The notes beneath the pieces are model-generated. The model was not told the origin of the DNA. It saw only the letters and a list, made by a program, of their open reading frames with translations, and did no database searches. This document shows positions 32,921 to 44,091 of a stretch of DNA of 64,000 nt, piece by piece. The stretch's first letter is position 1. Each line of letters begins with the position of its first letter. Origin of the DNA: Theropithecus gelada (Eukaryota; Chordata; Mammalia; Primates; Cercopithecidae); assembly GCF_003255815.1 (NCBI RefSeq), contig NC_037682.1, positions 42,098,421-42,162,420 on the forward strand, given 5' to 3'. Both the position numbers and the translations under genes were made by a program.

Positions 32921-33504
32921 ATACATATGTCGGTACTGGCAAAGTCTTAATGAACATTTTGCTTTTATTGAATAGTTATCTACTATTCAAAAAATATGAG
33001 CCAGTGTCCTCAAAGTTAAAGTGAGATGATGTTATATTGTGCTTTACTTTTTACTCACTTTTAAAGTCCTTTTATTGCTTTTGAAATACAACACTGAAAT
33101 TTCAATATTTTTTTAAGTTAGCTTTCAACTATGTTTTCCCATGTTTTTCTAGAGCAAATAGGCAACTTACAAGATATGCTAATGCAGAATAAAAAAACAT
33201 TTGGAGGTTAGTTATACTTTATTCAAGAACAGAAATATCCTACAATTTACCAACTCTAAATATAAAACAAGTAACATATCCGTTAACTAACCAAATCAAG
33301 AACATGCTAAAAATAACATAATTCCAGATGCATGCAAATGAAGTAATTAAAATGCAAAATAAAATGAAAAGGTAATTCTGAAATTATGTTAATGTTCATA
33401 TGTTTATACATTGGTTTTTTTTTTGAAATCTACATATAGTTTTGCTTTCCCCCTCCCTACCCATGCATTTTCCAAACCACTTTCAAAATGTAGTACTTGG
33501 TGAA
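32921..33504. other. AT-rich stretch with no recognised feature
   Basis: No gene or classifiable repeat is seen. Confidence 0.45.
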
Positions 33505-33580
33505 CATATATATATATATACACACACACACACATATTTATGTTTCTACATATTTATGTGTGTGTGTGTATATATATATT
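33505..33580. repeat. Quasi-palindromic TA/CA...TG/TA microsatellite
   Basis: (TA)7-8(CA)7 on the left and (TG)6(TA)5 on the right are reverse complements around a short centre (ATATTTATGTTTCTACATATTT), giving a long hairpin or cruciform-prone palindrome. Confidence 0.92.
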
Positions 33581-35214
33581 ACAAAAGAAACAGAGAGCAT
33601 AATTTTCCCTTTCAGTAAAGACTTGGTTCCTCTGCACTTGGGAACTCTCTGTAATTATATTGTTGTAATTTAAGAAAGACATGGTTGAGATTGAAATGGT
33701 GACTAAACCCTCTAATTAGAAGGGTCAGCGGGATGACCAATTCCTATTTGAAACAAATTCCAGGTTTGGAGAGTAAAGGAGGTCATTGAGTCAAAGTCTC
33801 ATTATGTCTAACAGAACAAAATTATAATTTTAGCTTTCTACTTCATCACATCTGTGTTTTAGGGTAGAACTCTCTTTTTCTCACTTGTCTCTTAAAAATA
33901 TTTTTGACAAAAAAGCTATCTTATAACATTTAAAACACCCATAACTATTTGTATTTAAAAATAGCCTATAGAATACATGTAAAGTATGAAAATAAGTAGA
34001 AAAATAATAAGTGAGTAAGGTAGGTGTTAATGTTATCAGTTATTTAGGCATCTGGCAAAGTATCCTTTGGTGTATATTAATTTATATGCAGAAAAAAATG
34101 GATTAATTATAAAGATACCTCAGAATGTTTTGTATTTCCCTATACAGCATAGAATTTAATAGTTTAAAATAGAAATTACAGAACAAACTCTCAGTTGAAG
34201 AAGAGTACATATTTTTTTAATCTTAAATGATACAATTGAAGAAAATTTTAATTTAGAAGACAAGTATTAAATTCAAATCCATGCCCCATTACTAACCACG
34301 TCATATTTCACAATTTAGGGTTACTTGAAACCTTCCTTCCATTACTGAAACTCTCCACCTTCAGATTCTTGACATTTTACTTGCCTTTTTATCTGGCCAC
34401 TTACAACCCCCAAATAGCTCCAGATTTACAGCCACCTACCCTACACAGATTCTGTTATTTTGGTTACGGCAATTCTTCAGTCAGTGCTCTCGGTGAGGCC
34501 CCTTTCAACTTGACACAAATTCAGCTCCTTTTTACTGGACTTGTGAAGACCAAGGTCCACATTTGACTGACAAAAAATGAGCTAGTGATAATGATTATTG
34601 CCTGATGAATTTGGAGGGATGGATAGAGGGCAGAGAAGGCAATGTCTGCAAGCCATGTTACAATATTTTGTCTACTTTCCATTAGTAAATGTATTGGAAG
34701 TAAAGAGAATTGGATGAATTTGAAAGATAGGAAGTACAATTATCAGGAGCTGGTGATAAGTTGGATTTAATGTTGAGAGATAATCAAATGTCAGGAACTT
34801 TATCATTAATGCATTGCTATTTATACTATAATACTGAATTTTAATGTGAATGTCATTATACAGTTTAACATAGAAATTATCTACATCTTAAAAGATTTTA
34901 CCTGTAAAATTTTAGTAGGAGTTTTGACAAATTTGTAAGTTTCTTCCATGATTTTAATCTAATTTAATTTTCTAAACCTCACTGAGTTCTCATAGAGATT
35001 CACAGATTTCACACAGATGTGCAAATTTGTTAGCATCGAGTATTATAATATACTATCTGATTATAATTTTTAAAAATTACTTTGTATTTGTTTCCACTTC
35101 CTTCTCTTCATTACACAAAATGCGAATTAGTGGTTTCCTTTCTGCTTTTTAAACTATGCTATCTATTGCCCGACTTTTTACTGGTCTTTTCAATAACATC
35201 ATATTTGAATCTTT
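33581..35214. other. AT-rich stretch with no recognised feature
   Basis: About 1.6 kb with no gene and no repeat I can classify. The 65-84 codon frames here have no recognisable domain. Confidence 0.45.
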
Positions 35215-35902
35215 GTAAGTTTTTATATACATTTATGGGGTATTGTGTAATTTTGTTACATGGGTATATTGCATTGTGGAAAACTCAAGACTTTAGATAT
35301 ATATATCAACAGAATAATGTACATTGTACCAATTAATTATTTTTTCATCTTTCAAACCCCTCTGACTTCCCACCCTTTCAAGTCATTCCACACCATATGT
35401 CCATGTGTACACATTAGCTAACTCCCACTTACAAGTGAGAACATAAGGTGTTTGTCTTTGTGTGTCTGAGTTGTTTCACTTAAGATAATGTCCTCCAGTT
35501 CCATTCATGTTGCTGCAAAAGACAATTCCTTTTCTTAATGACTGAATGGTATTCTATTGTGTATATATGCCATTTTCTCTAGCCAGTCAGCTATTGATGG
35601 ACATTTAGGTCAATTCCATATCTTCATTATTGTGAATAGTGCCATAATAAACTTTTAAGTGTATGTATCCTTTTGATGTTGATTTTTTCTCTTGGGGTAG
35701 ATATACAGTAGAGGGATTGCTGGATCAAACAAACGGTGGTTCTATTTTTAGTTATTTGATAAATCTCCATGCTGCTTTCCATAGAAGTTGTACAAATTTA
35801 CATTTCCATCAACCGTGTATAATCGTGACTTTTTCTCTGTATCCTCCCCAACATCTGTTAATTTTGTTTTTCTTTTTAATAACAGCCATTCTGATTTCTG
35901 TT

Positions 35903-36314
35903 TGATAAGGTTTGGATCTGTGTCCCCATAAAATCTCACATTGAATTGTAATCCCCAATGTTAGAGGTGGGGCCTAGTGGGAGGTGATTAGATCATGGGG
36001 CAGAGTTCTCATGAATGGTTTAGCATCATCCTCACTATATAGTGAGTGAGTTCTCCTGAGATGTGGTTGTTTAAAAGTATGCAACACCTCCCCATTCTGT
36101 TTCTTGCTCCTGCTCTGGCCATGTGATATGTGCCCTCCTCCTTCACCTTTTGCCATGATTGTACATTTCCTGAAGCCTCCCCAGAGGCCAAGCAGATGCC
36201 AGGATCATGCTTCCTATAAAGCGTACAGAACTATTAGCCAATTAAACATCTTTTCTTTACAAATTACCCAGTCTCAGGTATTTGTTTATACCAATGAGAG
36301 AATGAACTAATACA
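35903..36314 (+). mobile_element. MST/THE1-type MaLR solo LTR, sense, nested in the L1
   Basis: It starts TGATAAGGTTTGGATCTGTG and ends GAACTAATACA. GTGGGAGGTGATTAGATCATGGGG, TGAGTTCTCCTGAGATGTGG and CCTGAAGCCTCCCCAGAGGCC are MST-type landmarks. It is 412 bp and interrupts the ORF2 C-terminal sequence of the L1. I see no clean target duplication. Confidence 0.85.
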
Positions 36315-36460
36315 GTATGCACTGCTAGCTCATTAAGAATTTAATTAGCATTTCTATGATGATAGTAATGATGAGCATTTTTTCATATGCTTGTTGGCGA
36401 TTTGTATGCTGTTTTTTAATAAATGTCTATTCATATCCTTTGCCTACTTTTTAATGGGAT

Positions 36461-36494
36461 TGTGTGTGTGTGTGTGTATTTTTGTTGTTGTTGA
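36461..36494. repeat. (TG)n and (TTG)n tract within L1
   Basis: Nine TG units followed by ATTT and (TTG)4 lie inside the antisense L1 ORF2 remnant. Confidence 0.85.
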
Positions 36495-37104
36495 ATGTTT
36501 GATTTCCTTGTAAATTCTGGATATTAGTTTCTATCAGATGTACAGCTTGCAAATATTTTCTCCCATTCTGCAGGTTGTCTGTTTACTCAGCCAATAGGTT
36601 CTTTGGCTGTGCAGAAGCTTTTTAGTTTAATTAAGTCCCCTTTGTCTATTTTGTTTTTGTTCCCTGTGACTTTGAGGCCTTAATCATGAATTATTTGTCT
36701 AGGCCAATTTCCAGAAGAATTTTTCTTAGGTTTTCTTCTGGTATTGTTATAATTTCGAGTCTTCTTTTTAATTCTTTAATCCATCTTGAGTTGGTATTTG
36801 TATATGGTGAGAGATAGGAGTTCCATTTCATTCTTTTGCCTGTGACACTCCAATTTTACCAGCACCATTTATTGAAAAGGTGTCTTTTCACCTGTGTGTG
36901 TTCTTGTTAACTTTATCAAAGATCAGTTGGTTGCAATTATGTGGCTCTATTTCTGGGTTCTCTCTTCTGTTCTATTGATATATGTGTCTGTTTTTTATAA
37001 CAGTACCATGCTGTCTTGATTATTATATCTTTGTAGTATAATTTAAAGTCAAGTAATGTGATGCCTCCAGCTTCGTTCTTTTTGATTTTGATTGCTTTGG
37101 CTAT

Positions 37105-37329
37105 TTGGACATTTTTTGGTTCATATTAGTTTTAGGATGCTCACTTTCACCACTCCTATTCAGCATTGTACCAGAAGTCCTAGCCAGAGCAATCAGGCAA
37201 GAGATGGAAATAAAAGGCATCCAAATTGGAAAAGAGGAGGTCAAATTTTCCCTTTTTGCTGATGGTATGATCTTATATCTAGAAAATCCCAACGATTCCT
37301 TCAAAACATCTCTTAAATATGATGAATGA
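37105..37329 (+). pseudogene. L1 ORF2 reverse-transcriptase fragment in the inverted segment
   Basis: The 74-codon frame includes LSPLLFSIVPEVLARAIRQ, then EVKFSLFADGMILYLENP. The catalytic box normally reads FADDM; here it is FADGM, so an essential aspartate is lost. The first residues come from the other side of the inversion junction. The frame stops soon after, and the rest continues with indels to 37655. Confidence 0.85.
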
Positions 37330-37655
37330 ATTCAGTAAAGTTTCAAGATACAAAATCAATGTACAAAAATCAGTAGCCTTTCTATACAGCGATAACCATC
37401 TGTCTGAGAGCCAAGTCAAGAAGGTAATCCCATTTACAATAGCTTCAAAAAAACAATAAAATAACTAAGAATGTAGTTAACCAAGAAGATGAATGATCTG
37501 TACAAGGAAAACTGTAAAACACAGATGTAAGTAATTATAAATGACACAAACAAATGGAAACAACATCCCATGTTCATGGATCAGAAGAATTAATATCATT
37601 AAAATGGCCATTGTACCTAAAGCAATCTACAAATTCAGTGAAATCCTGTCAAAAT

Positions 37656-39521
37656 ATAACTTTTATTTAAACATTTATATGTATTATTTTCTGTATTTAT
37701 AACATATGTAAGTTTTTTATTCTTTTGACTTTATCATTGGTTCTGGTTTGATTTTGTTTTCATTGTTTTCTCATTTTATTTTATTGGACAGAATACGGGT
37801 TCAATAATTTTTATTTCTCAATTGTTTAGAAAAATGTATTTCTTAAGAAATAATTTTACTAATTTTATTTTTTGAGACATTGCTGCCTTCTTGAAATGTT
37901 TAGAAATTGGAAATGAGATTATCTCCAATTTTTATTTAAAGTGTGTTTATTTTCTACCCAGTATATTAAAGAATTTTCATTTTAATTTCTTCTTTGAACA
38001 TCCTGCTTTTACCTAGCATTAACAACCTTCACTAGTGTTCTAATGTTTGCTAAATAAAAGTCGTGCCTACAAAACTGATGATCAACCTGTAACATCCTGG
38101 AAACTTATGGTCCCAAATAATATCTGGCCAGAATATTTGGTGTCTTCTATGGGCAGTAGTTCCACATCTAGCTAAGGCCCCTAAAGGATTATGCTTTTGT
38201 TAAGACTCTGAAACTAAAACTTTTGCTTCTCCTAAGGCCTAATATTTACAGTCCTGCCTCTAAAGAAACAGTCACCTACATGTAAAGTAAAGTGGTTTAA
38301 ACTGCAATTGTCTTTAAAACATATCATGTAAATTAAGATTGAAAGTACTTTTCCATGCTGCAAGTATTGAAAACCAACTAATTGCATGTGTGAAAGCATA
38401 GTTACTTTGGAAATACAGACTTCACATTACCAACAGAAAAATCTGTGCTTGGTTAAGAACCAAAAGGTTAAATCTACCTGCCCAGCTATTCCAGAACACT
38501 TAATTTTTATTAGTTTGTTCTTCAGTTTTCACTTATTTCTTAATTTGTTGGTTTCTTTGACTTACACTCCTCAAACTGAAAGCTACTTCACCACCACCAC
38601 CATCCCATAGGTGCAGAAAGTTATTTAAATTGAATGACATGCAGGAGAGCAAACTCACACTTATACTCATTTCTGGAGTCAGTTCAAAGGAAAGATAGAG
38701 GCCTGTATGCTTCCAGTTTCTTCTCCCAAACTCACTAATCAGATAAGTCTTTTTTGACACAGATTGTAGAGGAAAGTGAGAGAAGTAAGAATTATTATGC
38801 TAATGGATACTATTTAAGTTAGGAAACATGGGAAGAAATTTCCCTCCTGAGCAAAATAAAACAACTTTATTTAAAGAAGTTTTATTCCATCTAAAGGATG
38901 AAATATTAAAAAGGCATTAAAATAATAGCAACACTTTCTAACAGTATGTAAATGTTCAATATATTGAGTGTCAAAAGCAGAATCTACTCAGTCATTCTCT
39001 AATATGCGTTGTTTTACTTCTTTGTGGCCCTTTTCCCTAACAGAGTTTCAAATAGAATGTTATTTAAGGAGGATCCACAGACAATATAGTTTTGAGTATG
39101 TTATTCAGTTGAGAATGTCTATTTGTTGCCTCCATATGTGATCATAAACAGAGAAAAGAAAAAAAAGATGAGATACAAATATACAAGAATTATGTTCAAA
39201 GATAATGAAGAAAATGTCCTAAAGAGAAGAAACACATTTTTTCAGATCAAAGGGACCAACAAAGGCTGAACAGACGAATAGAAAAATTCCTCAGCATGCA
39301 GGTACAGTCCCACGATACTTCAGAATGCCAAGACCAAGAGAGATTCTAAAAGGTTTTACAGAGACCAGAACCTAAATGGTTTTAGAGAGATTCAAAATAA
39401 TAAAAACTAAATTGACCAGATTTTTTACCAGCAATACCACATGCTAGACAACAAGGAAGCAATGGTTTTCAGAATTTGATGGAATATGTCTGGAACCCAG
39501 ACTCAATGTCCATATGATATT
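37656..39521. other. Mostly unclassified stretch
   Basis: No gene is seen. The part at 38040-38330 has a somewhat higher GC content and could be an old LTR fragment. A weak L1-like flavour at 39240-39500 was not strong enough to call. Confidence 0.4.
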
Positions 39522-39725
39522 GACAATCCATATTTATTCAATGCTCACAATGGGCCAGATCTTGTTTTAATAACTCTACATGTACTTATTTACTTGATCC
39601 TGTGTGTTAGACACAACTAAAATCCAATCTCTCAGATTAGGAATTAAAAGCAGAGAGAGGATAAGTAAATTTCCCAAGGTCATATGTCAGTGCTGATATT
39701 GGAGAATAAAACATCTGACTTCAGA
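39522..39725 (-). repeat. MIR fragment, antisense
   Basis: TATTTATTCAATGCTCACAATGG, GGATAAGTAAATTTCCCAAGGTCA and TCTGACTTCAGAGTT match the reverse-complement MIR in order. Confidence 0.65.
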
Positions 39726-39856
39726 GTTATTACGTCAAATAATTTTCCCATGGACTTCATATTATCTCTATCAAACGTGAGGCATAGAGATTGCTTCACT
39801 ACACAAGAACTCAGAGTTTACTTTTTATATATTAATTTTGGAAAAAAGAATAAACA

Positions 39857-40183
39857 GGACGGGCATGGTGGCTCACACCTGTAATCCCAGCACTTTGGGT
39901 GGCCGAGATGGGTGGATCACAAAGTCAGGAGTTCGAGACCAGTCTGCCCAATATGGTGAAATCCCATCTCCCATCTCTACTAAAAAATACCAAAAAAAAA
40001 AAAAAAAAAAAATTAGCCGGGCGTGGTGGTATGTGCCTGTAGCCCCAGCTCCTCAGGAGCTGAGGCAGGAGAATTGTTTGAATCCAGGAGGCTGAGGTTG
40101 CAGTAAGCCGAGATGGCACCACTGCACTCCAGCCCGGGCGACAGAGCAAGACTCCGTCTCAAAACAAAACAAAACAAAAAAAA
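39857..40183 (+). mobile_element. AluS, full length, sense, with expanded middle A-tract
   Basis: GGACGGGCATGGTGGCTC to a CAAAACAAAA-type tail. The central linker has grown to about 21 A. An 11-base CCCATCTCCCATCTC stutter precedes it. Both arms are complete. Confidence 0.92.
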
Positions 40184-41699
40184 GGAATGACCAAATACTA
40201 CAACCAACCAAGCAACCAACCAAACACAAATGCAAAGGCAAAAATAAATGCATTACTTTCCAGAAATAGTGCTTTCAATTTATAAGTGTACGAAGAAGCA
40301 TCTCATAATTTTAGTTATGGAAATGGCATGAAGATCAGCTGGGCTACTTGAGCTTTAAGTCAGACAGTCCTGGGAAGAATAATTTTGAAATAAAGGAGTT
40401 GTAATATAATAAGTAATACTACATGTAGGAGAAATAAATCTTAGATTTATGAGAAAGTCATTTGTTATTTTAAAAAGAAAGACAAACAGAAAGATAAGAA
40501 ACTCCAGGAGAAATAATAAAATCTATGTAAGAAAATCAAATATTAAAAAAACTGAAACATGTTATAATTTAAAATAATTAACAATGTTTATAACTTACAG
40601 TAATTGTTCTTAGTCTTAAATGAACCATAGTTGTAATAACAGGGCAGTAAATGCTACTTTGTGCTTTTTCAATTTTTAGAATCATTGTATAACAAAATAG
40701 AGAAAAATGTAATTATTGTTACAAAGCAATATGAATTATGTGTCAATAATATTAAAGCAATATTATAACTGATAGAAGTTTGGAAATAAGGTGGGTAAGA
40801 GATACATTAAATTGTAAATACAAATTTCTTCATTTTATATTGGTTATAATAAAAACATACCATTATATTTGATAAAGAAAAAAAGCTATGGTTTTAATTT
40901 TTTCAAGTTTTAAATATAACTAATAGAAAAAAGAAAAAAACTATCTTTTAGGACTTGAGAAAAAAAGCGTGAGAAAGTATGTCAATGCAGTTTGAATTTG
41001 ATAAACCAAGAAATGGAAACATACTAATATTATTTAGGGTAATGAAGTTAGTCATAAGGAAAACTTAAAACTGAAAAGGATTAATAATCCATGTAGGGCT
41101 TAGGGTTTGGATAAGAGTTGCTAAAAATGATAGCTTATGTTGTTAAATTATTTTCTACCATGCATACCTTTTAAATAATAAATAATTTTAAAGTTTTTGA
41201 CTGAATAAATTGATTTTATTATGTTATAAAGTCATTTACTTTTTATAAAAGTTTTCCTCCTGTTACTGGCAGGAAAGTGATGTAGGATTGATTAGATTAT
41301 GAAAGCAGTCTTCAGTTTTCTTATATTTTTAAGAAATGTAGGCCACAGTGCATACATATTAAGATTATATCTACCTTTAAAACCAACAAACCAACCAACC
41401 AAACAAGCAAACAATAACTCAATGCATCCATTAGGAATAAAATTTCCTGTATCATACCTGCCAAAATCATTTCCCTACCACAGCCATTTCATTGAAAACA
41501 ATTTTATCCATTGACTAATCAACACAATGTGTTTAAGCTCTTCAGACATTGGAAAGCACCATTAATATTTGAAACATATGCTTCTTTCTTTTGTTTATTT
41601 ATTTCAATTTTTTATTGCAGTAAAGAGTTTAATTCACACAAGGCCAGTCATGTCGAAGCAGTTATTACTCAAATCAATCTCCCTGAAGGTACGGAGATT
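40184..41699. other. AT-rich stretch with two CCAA-type simple repeats
   Basis: Short (CCAA)n-like tracts are at about 40199-40225 and 41379-41413. No gene is seen. The 66-71 codon frames at 41299-41711 lack domains. Confidence 0.45.
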
Positions 41700-43650
41700 A
41701 GAAGTTTTTAAGGATAGTTTGGTGAGCAGGGAACTAGGAAACGGGTAATGTTGATTTATTGGGGATGAAATCATAGGGGTGTGGAAAACCATCCTCCTGA
41801 AGAGTCAGCCTCTGAGTAGAGGTCACAAAACTGGTTCAGTTACGAATCATGGGTCAAGCTGGAGTCAGCTTACGATCTCAAAGTCTGAAAAATAATCTGT
41901 AAAGACCAATGTTAGGTTCTACAATAGTGATGTTATCTATAGGAGTAATTGAGGAAGTTACAAATATTGTGACTTCTGGAACAATGGTTGGTTATTCTTT
42001 TTTTTTTTTTTTTTTTGCCTTTGGGGTTTTTTTTTTTTTTTCTTTTACTTCTATTTTAAGTTCAGGGCCACATGTGCAGGTTTGTTACATAGGTAAACTT
42101 GTGTCACAGGGTTTTGTCGTACAGATTATTTTGGCACCCAGGTATTAAACCCAGTACCCAATAATTATTTTTTCTGCTCCTCTCCCTCTTCTCACCCTCC
42201 ACCCTCAGGTAGGCCCCAGTGTCTGTTGTTCCCTTCTTTGTGTTCATGAGTTCTCATCATTTATCTCTCACTCACAAATGAGAACATGTGGTTCTGTTCC
42301 TGTGTTACTTTCCTAAGGATAATAGCCTCCAGTGCCATCCATGTTCCCCCAAAAGACATTAGCTCATTCTTTTTTATGTCTGCATGATATTCCATGATGT
42401 ATATGTCCCATATTTTCTTTATCTAATCTGTTACTGATGGGCATTTAGGTTGATTTCATGTCTTTGCAATTGTGAAAAGTGCTGCAATGAGCATTCGCTT
42501 GTATGTGTCTCTATGGTAGAATGACATCTATTCCTCTGGGTATATACCTGGTAATGGGATTGCTGAATCAAATGGTAGTTCTGGTTTTAGCTCTTTGAGG
42601 ATTCTGCTTTCTATAATGGTTGAGCTAATTTACACTCCTACCAACAGTGTATAAGTGTTACCATTTCTTGGCAACCATGCCAGCATCAGTTATTTTTTGA
42701 CTTTTTAATAACAGCCATTCTGACTGTTGTGAGATGGAATCTCACTGTGGTTTTGATTTGTATTTCTCTAATGATCAGTGTTTTTTCATATGCTTATTGG
42801 CCGCATATATGTCTTTTCTTGAAAAGTGTCTGTTCAGGTCCTTTGCCCACTTTTAAATGTTTTATTTTTTTTTTCTTGTAAACTTATTTAAATTCCTAGT
42901 ATAATATATGCCGGATATTAGACCTTTTCAGATGCATAGTTTGCAAATATTTTCTCTCATTTTGTAGATTATTTGTTTATGATGCTTTCTTTTGTTGTGA
43001 AGAAGCTCTTAAGTTTAATTAGATCTCATTTGTCAACTTTTGATTTTGCTGTGATTGTTTTTGGCATCTTCATCACGAAATCTTTGCTTGTTCCTATGTC
43101 CAGAATTTATTGCCTAAATTATCTTTCAGGGTTTTTATAATTTTGAGTTTTACATTTAAGTCTTTAATTCATCTTGAGTTAATTTTTGTATATGGTTATC
43201 CTTACACAAAAGCTGATATAACTGTGGCTACATCTTGGCAGAATTCAGGCGCATCTCATAATCCTGGTCTTGTGGGCTTTCATTAGTTTTATAAAGCCAG
43301 TTTAGTTTTGGGAAGGGCTGTTATTATCCTTGCTTTAAGGTTAAACTATAAACTAAATTCCTCCCAAAGTAAGGTTGGCCTACTTCTAGGAATGAGCAAA
43401 GACAGCCAACCTATGAGGCTAGAAGCAAAATGGAGTCAACTATGTCAGATTTCTCTTACTGTCATAATTTTGCAAAGGCAGTTCCCATCTCATCCTGGAT
43501 TGTGTGAGCCTACCAAGTTAGGAAAAGGCCAATGACAACTCCACCTTCTTCCTACTGACAAGGGGCATAGTTGGAGTAGGGGTTGCCCCCAGGGTAACAG
43601 AAGTGAAATTGTTTTGCAGTTGTCTGTATGTATTCACAAGTGGTGCCTGG
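41700..43650. repeat. ERV/LTR-like segment split by an L1
   Basis: The flanks of the L1 (41700-42000 and 43194-43650) read as one continuous interspersed-repeat text, with GAACAATGGTTGGTTATT on the left and GGTTATCCTTACACAAAAGC on the right. Phrases such as AAGCAAAATGGAGTCAACTATG and TCATAATTTTGCAAAGGCAG resemble endogenous-retrovirus-derived sequence. I cannot name the family, and no coding frame is present. Confidence 0.35.
42001..43193 (-). mobile_element. L1PA-type LINE-1 3' portion, 5'-truncated, antisense
   Basis: A T-rich tail (42001-42041, interrupted) is followed by the L1 3'UTR in reverse (AAGTTCAGGGCCACATGTGCAGG) and ORF2 C-terminal sequence up to TAATTTTTGTATATGG. The target duplication GGTTATTCTT/GGTTATCCTT lies at 41990-41999 and 43194-43203 with one mismatch. 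About 1.2 kb of the 3' end was inserted. Divergence suggests an older L1PA or L1PB. Coding is destroyed. Confidence 0.88.
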
Positions 43651-43774
43651 TTGAAATTCTAGGGTCTACATGATAAAGACACTAGAACTCTTATCCACAG
43701 CTTTAGTACAGCACTTAAGTGAACAAGGGACTATAAGATAAATAATGAGCCCTAACATAAGAAATGAAAGTCAT

Positions 43775-44075
43775 GGCCGGGCGTGGTGGCTCAAGCCTGT
43801 AATCCCAGCACTTTGGGAGGCCGAGACGGGCGGATCACGAGGTCAGGAGATCGAGACCATCCTGGCTAACACGGTGAAACCCCGTCTCTACTAAAAAATA
43901 CAAAAAAACTAGCCGGGCGAGGTGGCGGGCGCCTGTAGTCCCAGCTACTTGGGAGGCTGAGGCAGGAGAATGACGCGAACCCGGGAGGCGGAGCTTGCAG
44001 TGAGCTGAGATCCGGCCACTGCACTCCAGCCTAGGCGACAGAGTGAAATTCTGTCTCGGAAAAAAAAAAAAAAAA
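43775..44075 (+). mobile_element. AluY of Old World monkey type (AluYR-like), sense
   Basis: Very little diverged. It shows CTCAAGCCTGTAATCC, CCGAGACGGGCGG, AACTAGCCGGGCGAGGTGG and GAGCTGAGATCCGGCCACTG, the set I associate with cercopithecid AluYR and not with ape AluY. A perfect 16-bp duplication, AAGAAATGAAAGTCAT, flanks it (43759-43774 and 44076-44091). Few mutations and an intact duplication indicate a fairly recent insertion. Confidence 0.95.
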
Positions 44076-44091
44076 AAGAAATGAAAGTCAT

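Larger units (their letters stand above)
35215..37655 (-). mobile_element. L1 (L1MA-like) with 5' inversion, antisense, split by an LTR
   Basis: The 3'UTR and ORF2 C-terminus lie in antisense at 35215-35902 and 36315-37134. From 37135 to 37655 the next upstream part of ORF2 runs in sense. The order matches twin priming: the start of the inverted segment (PLSPLLFSIVPEVLARAIRQ) adjoins the junction, and its far end (around MAIVPKAIYKFS) is nearly contiguous in L1 with the first antisense residues (KNEAGGITLLDFKLYYK region). About 30 codons appear lost at the break. Confidence 0.85.

Noticed and set aside
38040..38330. Possible LTR fragment
   Set aside because: Slightly higher GC and LTR-like wording, but no TG...CA ends, target duplication, TATA box or poly(A) signal in order.
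39240..39500. Possible L1 ORF1 or HAL1 fragment
   Set aside because: Only vague similarity of phrase order. No landmark motif could be placed with confidence.
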